This document shows, in pieces, positions 1 to 7,457 of a stretch of DNA of 64,000 bases. Each line of letters opens with the position of its first letter. Position 1 is the first letter of the stretch. The stretch comes from Allohahella sp002354735. Its GTDB lineage: Bacteria > Pseudomonadota > Gammaproteobacteria > Pseudomonadales > Oleiphilaceae. The stretch covers positions 3,968,001-4,032,000 of the forward strand of contig NZ_CP172312.1 in assembly GCF_047946665.1 (NCBI RefSeq). The letters are read 5' to 3'. Made by a program: the position numbers and the translations under genes. The notes below the pieces were generated by a model. That model saw nothing but the letters and a program-made list of their open reading frames with translations, was not told the DNA's origin and did no database searches.

Positions 1-302
1 CCCGCATGCGCTTCATCGATTCTGACTTCAGGATGGACCTGAACCTCAAGGAAGACGTCGACTCGGCGCCCTCGAACTTGAAGCCATGGTTTGTATATCC
101 ACGGCCCGACAAGGTTCGCATCCTGTTCGGTCACTGGGCCGCTCTCGAAGGCGAAGCGGCTTCGACCTATGCTATCGCGCTCGACGCTGGCTATGTGTGG
201 GGTGGCCACATGAAAGCCGTGAATATCGATACGATCACAGACAATAACGATCACGTCGCCATCGAGGTCTCGGCGCCCATGGAGCAGGTACCTTTGAAAT
301 GA
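1..302 (+). CDS. apaH: Symmetrical diadenosine tetraphosphatase ApaH, C-terminal part (truncated by window edge)
   Basis: This is the last third of a bis(5'-nucleosyl)-tetraphosphatase, which splits Ap4A into two ADP. The reading frame is open to the left edge (codons in frame with position 3), so the N-terminal metal-binding motifs lie outside the window. What is visible matches the ApaH C-terminus: a MRF...RMDL segment, LKPWFVYPRP, the FGHWAALEG block and the ALDAGYVWGG block, which in the family carry the last metal and substrate contacts. The stop codon overlaps the thiS start by four bases (ATGA), so the two are probably co-transcribed. Identification rests on these C-terminal blocks only but they are distinctive. 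Confidence 0.9.
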   Translation, partial: RMRFIDSDFRMDLNLKEDVDSAPSNLKPWFVYPRPDKVRILFGHWAALEGEAASTYAIALDAGYVWGGHMKAVNIDTITDNNDHVAIEVSAPMEQVPLK

Positions 303-508
303 AGCCGCTTGAAATCAGTGTCAACGGCGAGTCGTGCAGTATGCCGGCGGACGCCAGTGTGGCCGACCTGCTTGCCGAGCTGAAGTTGACTGGCCGCCGG
401 ATCGCAGTCGAACTCAACGAAGAAATCGTACCCAAATCCAGTTATGCGCAGACGCGACTGGCAACTGGTGATCAGCTCGAGATCGTTCATGCCATAGGTG
501 GAGGTTAA
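299..508 (+). CDS. thiS: Sulfur carrier protein ThiS
   Basis: A 69-residue ubiquitin-like sulfur carrier for the thiazole half of thiamine. Family knowledge: the C-terminal Gly-Gly is adenylated by ThiF and converted to a thiocarboxylate that donates sulfur to ThiG. The sequence shows the usual beta-grasp pattern (ISVNGE near the start, VELNEEIVPKSSYAQTRL in the middle, DQLEIVHAIGGG at the end), and the chain ends exactly in a Gly-Gly-Gly tail as required. The ATG overlaps the apaH stop, and thiG starts three bases after its stop; the purine-rich thiG ribosome-binding site lies within the last thiS codons, indicating translational coupling. No thiF is seen in the window. Confidence 0.95.
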   Translation: MKPLEISVNGESCSMPADASVADLLAELKLTGRRIAVELNEEIVPKSSYAQTRLATGDQLEIVHAIGGG

Positions 509-511
509 TCA

Positions 512-1330
512 GTGTCAATAGTAAGACCTGGAGCGGGTGAAGCCGATCGCTTCACGGTAGGCTCGCATACATTCAAGTCACGTCTGCTGGTTGGTACCGG
601 CAAATATAGGGATTTCGAGCAGACCCAGCTGGCAATAGAGGCCAGTGGTGCTGAAATCGTGACTGTCGCAATACGCCGCACAAACATCGGCCAGAATCCC
701 GACGAGCCCAATCTGCTCGACTTCCTGCCGCCGGACAAGTACACCATCCTGCCGAACACGGCCGGCTGTCATACTGCCAAAGAGGCTGTTCGAACCTGTC
801 GTCTCGCCCGTGAGCTGCTGGATGGCTGGAACCTGGTGAAGCTGGAAGTCCTGAGTGAGCACAAGACGCTGTATCCTGACGTCGTAGAGACCCTCAAGGC
901 AGCAGAAGTACTGGTGCAGGACGGTTTCGAAGTCATGGTCTATACCAGTGACGATCCCATCGTCGCACGGCAGCTGGAAGCGATCGGCTGCAAGGCTGTG
1001 ATGCCGCTGGGTGCGCCAATCGGCTCGGGGCTTGGGCTACAGAATCCCTACAATATTGCGATGATTCTGGAAGAGCTGAGTGTGCCTGTGCTTGTGGACG
1101 CCGGCGTTGGTACAGCGTCCGAGGCTGCGGTGGCAATGGAGTTGGGCTGCGATGGTGTGCTGATGAACACCGCCATTGCACTCGCTGATGACCCAGTCAT
1201 GATGGCCAGGGCAATGCGACTGGCCGTTGAAAGCGGCCGGCTGGCCTACCTTGCGGGACGAATGCCACGCAAGGCTCACGCTAGTGCGTCATCGCCAATG
1301 GATAACCTCGTCGGACGCCGCCCTGCCTGA
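512..1330 (+). CDS. thiG: Thiazole synthase ThiG
   Basis: Condenses 1-deoxyxylulose-5-phosphate, ThiS-thiocarboxylate and dehydroglycine into the thiamine thiazole phosphate. The 272-residue chain is close to family length (about 260). It has the TIM-barrel signatures FKSRLLVGTGKY near residue 22, the NTAGCHTAKEAVRTCRLARE block, NLVKLEVL with Lys110 as the expected Schiff-base lysine, the MPLGAPIGSGLGLQNP phosphate loop and the VLVDAGVGTASEAAVAMELGCDG block. The start is GTG at 512, preceded by GGTGGAGG, whose Shine-Dalgarno bases overlap the thiS end. The last roughly 15 residues are a non-conserved tail. It forms one unit with apaH and thiS. Confidence 0.97.
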   Translation: MSIVRPGAGEADRFTVGSHTFKSRLLVGTGKYRDFEQTQLAIEASGAEIVTVAIRRTNIGQNPDEPNLLDFLPPDKYTILPNTAGCHTAKEAVRTCRLARELLDGWNLVKLEVLSEHKTLYPDVVETLKAAEVLVQDGFEVMVYTSDDPIVARQLEAIGCKAVMPLGAPIGSGLGLQNPYNIAMILEELSVPVLVDAGVGTASEAAVAMELGCDGVLMNTAIALADDPVMMARAMRLAVESGRLAYLAGRMPRKAHASASSPMDNLVGRRPA

Positions 1331-1336
1331 TCCCTG

Positions 1337-1362
1337 GCCAGGCGTCCGATGGCGCCTCTGGC
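1337..1362. terminator. Possible hairpin between convergent thiG and pheA
   Basis: GCCAG-GCG pairs with CGC-CT-CTGGC, with a two-base bulge and an eight-base loop. It lies between two genes that face each other. There is only a weak U-tract (TTTTA about ten bases further on), so it may be a weak terminator or not functional. Confidence 0.3.
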
Positions 1363-1375
1363 TCCAATCAGAATT

Positions 1376-2233
1376 TTATGCCTCGGCGGTCATCCGGTGC
1401 ACATTGCTGCTTCGAAAAGGATGCGAGCGGTAGGTGCCCAATACGCGAACCTCATCGACGAAGAAGGTCAGTTCCTCGATCGCAAGCTTGAGCGATTCAG
1501 AGTGCACGTGGCCTTCGATATCAACATGAAACTGCGTGGCATTGAGGCTGCCCCCGGGCATGTAACTTTCCAGTTTGACAAGGTTCACGCCGTTGGTCGC
1601 GAATCCGCCCAGCGCCTTGTACAGCGAAGCCGGAATGTTTCTGACCTTGAAGAGTAGCGATGTGATGTAATCGACGCCGGGCTCCATCGGCGGAATCTGC
1701 TCTTCATGGGACAGGATGATAAAGCGGGTAGTGTTGCCTGCCTTGTCCTGGAAATTTTCCTGAATGATGCTCAGCCCGTAGAGTTCCGCAGCCAGACGTG
1801 ACGAAATTGCCGCGTGAGTCGGATCCGCCATCTGACTGATTTCCAGCGCCGCTCCGGCCGTGTCCAGCTTGGCCTGGGCCTGCATACCAAGACGGGTGAT
1901 ATTGTCCTTGCACTGTGCAAGCGCCTGCGGATGTGAGTGCACCACCTTGATCTGCTCAAGCGCCGTGCCTGGCAAACCCACAAGGCAATGATTGACCGCC
2001 TCGAAGTGCTCAGCAACGATGTGAAGGCTCATCTCCGGAATCAGACGGTAGATTTCCTCGACACGTCCGGCAGTGGAGTTGTCGACCGGGATCATCGCCA
2101 GCTCCGCAGTACCCGCTTCCACTTCCAGCATGGCCTTGTGAAACGAGGCACAGGCCCGTGCGTTTTTCTCGGGGAAGACGTGCTTGCAGGCGAGATGGGA
2201 GTATGCGCCTTCGTGGCCCTGGTAAACGATCAA
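1376..2233 (-). CDS. pheA: Prephenate dehydratase with C-terminal ACT domain
   Basis: Converts prephenate to phenylpyruvate in phenylalanine synthesis. This is a stand-alone dehydratase: there is no N-terminal chorismate mutase, unlike the fused PheA of enteric bacteria and Pseudomonas. The N-terminal YQGHEGAYSH block, the AMIPVDNSTAGRV block, and the catalytic GNTTRFIIL (Thr-Arg-Phe) motif are present, followed by an ACT domain (about residues 190-270) with NLVKLESYMPGG, the phenylalanine-binding ESxP-like region for feedback inhibition. The frame is open further upstream (to 2299, TTG), but the TTG at 2233 has GAGG five bases ahead and puts the first conserved motif at residue 2, as in relatives; this start gives 285 residues. 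It stands alone and is divergent from the J-domain gene. Confidence 0.93.
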   Translation of the reverse strand: MIVYQGHEGAYSHLACKHVFPEKNARACASFHKAMLEVEAGTAELAMIPVDNSTAGRVEEIYRLIPEMSLHIVAEHFEAVNHCLVGLPGTALEQIKVVHSHPQALAQCKDNITRLGMQAQAKLDTAGAALEISQMADPTHAAISSRLAAELYGLSIIQENFQDKAGNTTRFIILSHEEQIPPMEPGVDYITSLLFKVRNIPASLYKALGGFATNGVNLVKLESYMPGGSLNATQFHVDIEGHVHSESLKLAIEELTFFVDEVRVLGTYRSHPFRSSNVHRMTAEA

Positions 2234-2388
2234 TGCAACCTCGACTGTGATTGAATGCTGGAGCGCTGATTTGACAGCTGTGCAGCGAGTGTAATTCAAT
2301 CCAGCGCGTAACTAAACAGCCGAGCGGCCCCATCTGGCGCCTGATTAGGGCTTGTTCTGTTGAGTACAATCCATCTTCCGGGAACGAC

Positions 2389-2949
2389 ATGCAGACGCTC
2401 ATTTTTCTGATAGTAGCTATCGGATTCTACTTTTTCATGAAGCGCGTGCTCACGGTCAGCGGTTCGCCTCGCGAGCGCCTGCTACTCGTTGGCGTAGGTG
2501 TGACGATTCTTGGTTTACTGGTCTACATGGTGGCTCATGGGCGGTTCCAGTTCCTTGCGCCGCTCATGGCTGGCCTCATACCACTGATCAGGCGACTGCC
2601 GTTGCTGCTGACACTGCTGGGGCGAGTCTTCCCACAGCAGAAATCGCAACTCATCGAGCGTTTGCGGACCCTCTTTGGTGGGCGCCTAGACAGGGATGGT
2701 GGTGCTGGCCGACACAGCCGCTCCGGACCATGTGGAGGAACGCGTCAGGGCGCTGAGCAGGCCCGCCGTGAAGCGCTCGAAACGCTTGGGCTGTCAGGCA
2801 ACCCGGACAAGGCGACCATCGTTTCAGCGCATCGACGCCTGATGCAGGCCGCGCATCCCGACCACGGCGGCAGCCATGAAGAGGCCGCTCGGTTAAATGC
2901 CGCGAAGGATCTGCTGCTAGCGGGCCTCGGTAAAAAACAGCAGGCGTGA
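2389..2949 (+). CDS. Membrane-anchored DnaJ-domain (TIM14-type) protein
   Basis: A 186-residue inner-membrane protein with two hydrophobic segments near the N-terminus (about residues 3-16 and 29-47), a third apolar stretch about 52-82, a polar Gly/Arg-rich linker, and a short C-terminal J domain (about residues 125-180). The J domain contains the diagnostic HPD tripeptide in the sequence AAHPDHGGSHEEAARLNAAKDLL, which in this family contacts DnaK and stimulates its ATPase. The overall layout (N-terminal membrane anchor, J domain at the extreme C-terminus) matches the bacterial TIM14/DjlA-like small J proteins. The client is unknown. Its last 33 bases overlap the 3' end of the convergent exporter gene. 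Confidence 0.85.
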   Translation: MQTLIFLIVAIGFYFFMKRVLTVSGSPRERLLLVGVGVTILGLLVYMVAHGRFQFLAPLMAGLIPLIRRLPLLLTLLGRVFPQQKSQLIERLRTLFGGRLDRDGGAGRHSRSGPCGGTRQGAEQARREALETLGLSGNPDKATIVSAHRRLMQAAHPDHGGSHEEAARLNAAKDLLLAGLGKKQQA

Positions 2950-3609
2950 GCCAAAGGCGATCAGTACACCGCCCATCACAGCATCCACCCACTTGAGTGA
3001 CTGGATAAAGCGACTGCGGACGGCTGAGGTGGAAAGCAGCAGGCTAACGAATGCGAACCACCCCATCGTCGCCAGGCTCATGTAGATGCCATAGGCAAGC
3101 TGTATGGCCTTGGGTGTGCCCGGATCGATGACCACTGAAAACAGGGCGAAGAAGAAGAGCGTAGCCTTCGGGTTCAAGACGTTGGTGAGGAAGCCGGTCC
3201 AGAGGGGGCGAGAAACAGGCTGACGAGGTTTGGAGGCAGAATCAGGGCCCACGACGGACCCGCTCGACGGATCGGTGCCACCGGTGCGCTGCGGCTCGCT
3301 ATTCGCAGCCTTGCTGGAGAAGGCACTACGCAGGCATTGCAAGCCGAGGTATACCAGATAAGCCGCGCCGCAGATTCTGACGAGGTCAAACAGCCAGGCT
3401 GATTGATGCATGATGACGGCAAGGCCGAGCAGCGAATAGGCTACGTGAACCAAGATCCCTAGACCGATGCCAACGCTACTGGCAATTGCTGTTGCCTTGC
3501 CAGCTACGAGGCTCTGACGAATGACCAGCATAAGGTCGGGGCCGGGACTGATAACGGCCAGCAGATGGGCCACCGCGACCATCATGAATTCCTGCCAGTA
3601 TGCGAGCAT
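2917..3609 (-). CDS. LysE/RhtB family amino-acid exporter
   Basis: An integral membrane protein of about 230 residues with the LysE-family layout: the N-terminal signature HLLAVISPGPDLMLVIRQSL (the SPGP motif within the first helix), helix pairs around residues 35-75, and the conserved GFLTNVLNPKATLFFFALF block in the second half. Family members export amino acids or derivatives such as homoserine, lysine or threonine; the substrate cannot be deduced. A polar Ser/Pro/Gly-rich loop of about 35 residues sits between helices 3 and 4, longer than I would expect. ATG at 3609 is chosen over an upstream TTG at 3630. It is divergent from the glutaredoxin gene, and the two starts are only 36 bases apart, so they share a promoter region. 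Confidence 0.9.
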   Translation of the reverse strand: MLAYWQEFMMVAVAHLLAVISPGPDLMLVIRQSLVAGKATAIASSVGIGLGILVHVAYSLLGLAVIMHQSAWLFDLVRICGAAYLVYLGLQCLRSAFSSKAANSEPQRTGGTDPSSGSVVGPDSASKPRQPVSRPLWTGFLTNVLNPKATLFFFALFSVVIDPGTPKAIQLAYGIYMSLATMGWFAFVSLLLSTSAVRSRFIQSLKWVDAVMGGVLIAFGSRLLFFTEAR

Positions 3610-3645
3610 GTGCTGTATCCTGAATGCCAAGACGAACTACCGGGG

Positions 3646-4011
3646 GTGAGCTTGATCCGAATTGTGCTAATACTTGTGTTGAGCCTGTGGTTGGCTTCCG
3701 CAAGTCGGGCCGAGTCTGAGGCGGGCGAAATTACACTCTTCAGCCAGACCTACTGTGCGGCTTGCGAAGTGGCCAAACGTTATCTGGACTCGCGGCAGGT
3801 TCCCTACCGTGAATACAACATCAGTGAGTCGCAGACGGCACATCGCTATTTCGAGAAACTTGGGGGCCGGGGCACGCCGTTCTTTATAGTCAACAACAAA
3901 CGAATGCAGGGCTTCGACAGCCAGCGTTTTTGGTCCTTGTACGGCGTGCCAGTGCCTGACGGGCCTTCGGTGGAAGCCTTGCCAGTCACGCCGCCACCCG
4001 GCGCGCGGTAA
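3646..4011 (+). CDS. Secreted glutaredoxin-domain protein
   Basis: A small thioredoxin-fold protein of about 121 residues. A hydrophobic N-terminal segment (LIRIVLILVLSLWLASASRA, about residues 3-22) reads as a Sec signal peptide, so the domain is probably periplasmic or membrane-anchored. The redox motif is Cys37-Ala-Ala-Cys40 in TYCAACEVAKRYL, followed by the cis-proline motif GTPFF and a glutaredoxin-like C-terminus (MQGFDSQRFWSLYG). Related proteins often pair the same domain with DUF4124. The frame is open further upstream, but the signal peptide places the start at GTG 3646 or TTG 3652; I cannot decide between them. A role in periplasmic disulfide handling is inference. It converges with purD. 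Confidence 0.78.
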   Translation: MSLIRIVLILVLSLWLASASRAESEAGEITLFSQTYCAACEVAKRYLDSRQVPYREYNISESQTAHRYFEKLGGRGTPFFIVNNKRMQGFDSQRFWSLYGVPVPDGPSVEALPVTPPPGAR

Positions 4012-4036
4012 CGCGCTGCCAGAAGGCTAATGCAGC

Positions 4037-5368
4037 TCAGCCCTTGCCCTGTTCTCTTGCGACTGCCCGATAACCGATATCGCGCCGGCAATACATGCCA
4101 TCCCAGTTGATCCGTTCCACGCCCGCGTAAGCTCGAGCCTGGGCATCAGCAACACTATCTCCCAAAGCCGTCACGCACAGCACACGACCACCGTTCGTGG
4201 CGAGCGTGTCGGATTCATCAGGCTTACTGCTGGTGCCCGCATGGAATACCTTCAGGGAGCCTGCCGGTAAGCCGAGCGTCGCAGCAGTCACATCACCCTG
4301 GGCATCCAGGCCTTTAATGACCTTGCCCTTGTCGTAGGCCTCAGGATATCCGCCTGCGGCAAGCACCACGCCAAGCGCCGATGCGTCGACCCATTCACAG
4401 CTGACTTCGTCGAGGCGCTGCTCGATACCAGCCAGTATGAGTTCAGCAAAGTCGCTCTTCAGACGCATCAGCACCGGCTGCGTTTCAGGGTCGCCAAAGC
4501 GGCAATTGAATTCGATCACGTTCGGTGTGCCGTCAGCTGCGATCATCAGGCCAGCATAGAGGAAGCCGGTGTAAGGAATGCCATCGGCTGTCATACCCTG
4601 CACCGTGGGTTCGATCACCTCGGCCATGATGCGCTCATGAATCGCCGGTGTGACCACTGGAGCAGGGGAATAGGCGCCCATGCCGCCGGTATTGAGGCCG
4701 GTGTCCGCATCGCCAATGCGCTTATGGTCCTGGCTGGATGCCATCGCCACGATATTGTGGCCATCAACCATAACGATAAAGCTGGCTTCTTCGCCAACCA
4801 GGCAGTCCTCGATAACGACACGGTGACCGGCGTCGCCGAAGCTGTTGCCCTCGAGCATGTCACGGACAGCTGCCTCAGCCTGATCCACCGTCTCCGCCAC
4901 GATCACGCCTTTGCCAGCCGCCAGACCATCCGCTTTCACCACAATCGGCGAGCCTTGCTGGCGAATATAGGCGATGGCTTCATCAGGGCTGGTGAAGGTC
5001 TCGTAGGCCGCTGTGGGAATACCGTGGCGAGCCAGAAAATGCTTCGTAAAGGCCTTGGAGCCTTCGAGTTGCGCAGCGGCTTGCGAGGGGCCGAAGATTG
5101 GCACCTGACGAGCGCGGAAATAGTCGACTATACCGGCAACCAAAGGCGCCTCTGGGCCGACGACTATAAAATCGATCGCCTCGGCTTTTACCAGTGCCTC
5201 GATACCAGCGAAGTCGAGAATATCCAGCGCCACATTGCTGACGCCCGGCTCGAGTGCAGTACCGGCATTGCCTGGCGCGACCAGCACCGCGTCCACACGC
5301 TTGCTCTGCATCAGTTTCCACGCCAGGGCATGTTCGCGTCCACCAGAGCCTATGACTAGAGCTTTCAT
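4037..5368 (-). CDS. purD: Phosphoribosylamine-glycine ligase (GAR synthetase)
   Basis: Catalyses the second step of de novo purine synthesis, ATP-dependent ligation of glycine to phosphoribosylamine. The 443-residue ATP-grasp protein begins MKALVIGSGGREHALAWKL, the typical PurD N-terminus; an upstream in-frame extension to 5398 is rejected because this motif normally starts at residue 1. It contains VVKADGLAAGKGVIV (ATP-grasp), GGMGAYSPAPVV and EFNCRFGDPETQPVL (metal and ATP binding). It is the last gene of the minus-strand run, 65 bases downstream of purH, the same purH-purD order seen in many gammaproteobacteria. Confidence 0.97.
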   Translation of the reverse strand: MKALVIGSGGREHALAWKLMQSKRVDAVLVAPGNAGTALEPGVSNVALDILDFAGIEALVKAEAIDFIVVGPEAPLVAGIVDYFRARQVPIFGPSQAAAQLEGSKAFTKHFLARHGIPTAAYETFTSPDEAIAYIRQQGSPIVVKADGLAAGKGVIVAETVDQAEAAVRDMLEGNSFGDAGHRVVIEDCLVGEEASFIVMVDGHNIVAMASSQDHKRIGDADTGLNTGGMGAYSPAPVVTPAIHERIMAEVIEPTVQGMTADGIPYTGFLYAGLMIAADGTPNVIEFNCRFGDPETQPVLMRLKSDFAELILAGIEQRLDEVSCEWVDASALGVVLAAGGYPEAYDKGKVIKGLDAQGDVTAATLGLPAGSLKVFHAGTSSKPDESDTLATNGGRVLCVTALGDSVADAQARAYAGVERINWDGMYCRRDIGYRAVAREQGKG

Positions 5369-5433
5369 TATGAATCCTGTACTTGGCCGCCTAGTCATGC
5401 TGAACAGGCGGCGTCGTGAGTTGCGCCGTTCGA

Positions 5434-7071
5434 CTAGTGTCGGAAGTGGCGCATGCCGGTGAATACCATGGCAATATCGTGGGCATCAGCCGCAGCGATG
5501 ACTTCATCATCGCGAATCGAGCCCCCCGGCTGGATGATCGCGGTTATGCCAACCCTTGCCGCGGCTTCGATACCGTCCTTGAAGGGGAAGAAGGCATCAG
5601 ACGCCATGACAGATCCCGCTATCTTCAGGCCTTCATCGCCGGCCTTGATGTTGGCGATCTTGGCGCTGTAGACGCGACTCATCTGGCCCGCTCCGATACC
5701 GATGGTGCGGCGCTGTCGGGCATACACGATGGCATTGGACTTGACGAATTTCGCCACCTCCCAGGCAAACAGCATGTCGTCCATTTCCTGTTCGGTCGGC
5801 TCCCGTTTCGTCACCGTGCGAACGTCCTCTTCACTTACAATGCCGAGGTCGCGATCCTGAATGAGCAGACCGCCAGTAACCCGCTTGTAATCGAGCGCCG
5901 TCTGACGCACGTTGACGAGGTCGCCACACGACAACACTCGAATATTGGGCTTGCGAGCGAAGGTCTTGAGGGCATCTTCGCTGAAGGATGGCGCAACAAC
6001 CACTTCGACGAACTGGCGGTCGAGGATTTCGCGAGCAGTGTCTGACTCTACTTCACGATTGAAGGCAATGATGCCGCCAAAGGCCGAGGTCGGATCTGTC
6101 TGGTAAGCGAGGTCGTAGGCCTGCAGGAGGTCTGCGCCTAGCGCAACACCGCAGGGATTGGCGTGCTTCACGATCACGCAGGCCGGGTCGGCGTAAGGCT
6201 TGACGCATTCCAGTGCAGCGTCGGTATCGGCAATGTTGTTGAATGAAAGCGCCTTGCCCTGCAGCTGCACAGAGGTCGCGACACCGGGCTCGGTATTGTC
6301 AGCCTCGATATAGAACGCACCTTCCTGATGCGGGTTCTCACCGTGGCGGAGATCCTGCTTCTTCACGAATTGCATGCTATGGGTGCGGGGAAACACGCGT
6401 TTGCCTACTTCCCGGATCGAGCGAAGATTCAGATCATTGTTGTCCGCATCCTCGATCTGCTCGTTGGCAGTGACGATCGCACCGAGGTAATTGGAAATCA
6501 GACCATCATATTCTGCGGTATGGGCAAAAGCCTTTGCCGCCAAACTGAAGCGCAGATGCGCGCTGAGCCAGCCTTTGTCGCGTCGAATATCGGCCAGGAC
6601 ACCGTTGTAGTCGCGTGGGTCGACGACCACGCAGGTATGGGCGTAGTTCTTTGCTGCCGCCCTGACCATCGTGGGGCCACCAATATCGATATTCTCGATT
6701 GCGGTCTCTATGGAGCAGTCAGGTCGGCTCACAGTATCCTTGAAGGGATACAGGTTCACGATGACGAGATCGATCGGCAGGATACCGTGGTCCCGCATGA
6801 CTTCATCGTCCTCGCCACGACGACCGAGAATACCGCCGTGCACCTTCGGGTGCAGGGTCTTGAGCCGGCCATCCATCATTTCAGGAAAGCCGGTGTACTC
6901 CGAGACTTCCGTCACCGAAATTTTGTTCTCCTGCAGCAGACGATACGTCCCACCGGTAGAAATGATCTCGATGCCGATCGCGGCGAGCGCGTTGGCAAAT
7001 TCGACAATGCCCGTCTTATCAGAAACGCTGATCAGCGCCCGTCTGACCTCGATTGAGCCAACTGCACTCAT
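5434..7071 (-). CDS. purH: Bifunctional AICAR transformylase / IMP cyclohydrolase
   Basis: Carries out the last two steps of IMP synthesis. The N-terminal MGS-like cyclohydrolase domain (about residues 8-150) shows ALISVSDKTGIVEFA, IISTGGTYRLL, TLHPKVHGGIL and LVIVNLYPF. The C-terminal transformylase (about 150-545) has RHGENPHQ, HANPCGVA, AFGGIIAFNREV, KSNAIVYA and IGIGAGQMSRV. At 545 residues it is slightly longer than the typical 525-535. It sits between fis and purD on the same strand, and co-transcription with both is likely given gaps of about 65 bases on each side. Confidence 0.98.
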   Translation of the reverse strand: MSAVGSIEVRRALISVSDKTGIVEFANALAAIGIEIISTGGTYRLLQENKISVTEVSEYTGFPEMMDGRLKTLHPKVHGGILGRRGEDDEVMRDHGILPIDLVIVNLYPFKDTVSRPDCSIETAIENIDIGGPTMVRAAAKNYAHTCVVVDPRDYNGVLADIRRDKGWLSAHLRFSLAAKAFAHTAEYDGLISNYLGAIVTANEQIEDADNNDLNLRSIREVGKRVFPRTHSMQFVKKQDLRHGENPHQEGAFYIEADNTEPGVATSVQLQGKALSFNNIADTDAALECVKPYADPACVIVKHANPCGVALGADLLQAYDLAYQTDPTSAFGGIIAFNREVESDTAREILDRQFVEVVVAPSFSEDALKTFARKPNIRVLSCGDLVNVRQTALDYKRVTGGLLIQDRDLGIVSEEDVRTVTKREPTEQEMDDMLFAWEVAKFVKSNAIVYARQRRTIGIGAGQMSRVYSAKIANIKAGDEGLKIAGSVMASDAFFPFKDGIEAAARVGITAIIQPGGSIRDDEVIAAADAHDIAMVFTGMRHFRH

Positions 7072-7136
7072 GAACTCTTCCCATTACAAAAATTGAGGTT
7101 TACCGGACATCATGTCCAGAGGAAATTCGTCCTGCG

Positions 7137-7457
7137 CTAGAGCAGGCCGTACTGCTTCAGCTTCTTGCGCAGCGTACCGCGGTTGAGGCCAAGTATTTCT
7201 GCGGCCCTGGTCTGGTTGTTCCTGGTAAATCGCAGCGTCTGCTCCATCAGGGGCGCTTCGACTTCCGACAGGACCATATTGTAGATGTCTCTGACTTCAA
7301 GGCCATCGAGCTGACCGAAGTAACGTGCCAGCGACTGGTCGACACTGTCTCTGAGGGTGCCTGGCTTATCTTTCTGATCCACGTACAGCTGACAGCTGGG
7401 ACGGCCTGTGTCGGCTAGTGATTCAGTTGTGGAGGACGCGAGAGTTTCCGTATTCAT
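7137..7457 (-). CDS. fis: Fis family nucleoid/DNA-binding protein
   Basis: A 106-residue homologue of the factor-for-inversion-stimulation protein, a nucleoid-associated regulator. The C-terminal half carries the conserved dimer helices (LYNMVLSEVEAPLMEQTLRF-like, here IYNMVLSEVEAPLM) and the helix-turn-helix NQTRAAEILGLNRGTLRKKL, nearly identical to enteric Fis. The N-terminal roughly 30 residues are variable. The ATG overlaps the dusB stop by four bases, so the classical dusB-fis operon arrangement is kept and translation is coupled. purH follows 65 bases downstream. Confidence 0.97.
   Translation of the reverse strand: MNTETLASSTTESLADTGRPSCQLYVDQKDKPGTLRDSVDQSLARYFGQLDGLEVRDIYNMVLSEVEAPLMEQTLRFTRNNQTRAAEILGLNRGTLRKKLKQYGLL

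Noticed and set aside
4637..5359. Long plus-strand frame opposite purD (and similar frames opposite purH at 6328-7056, ptsP at 26698-27519, argB at 45008-45835, argA at 48040-48708)
   Set aside because: Third-position G+C bias gives long antisense frames; the opposite strand holds the well-conserved enzyme.
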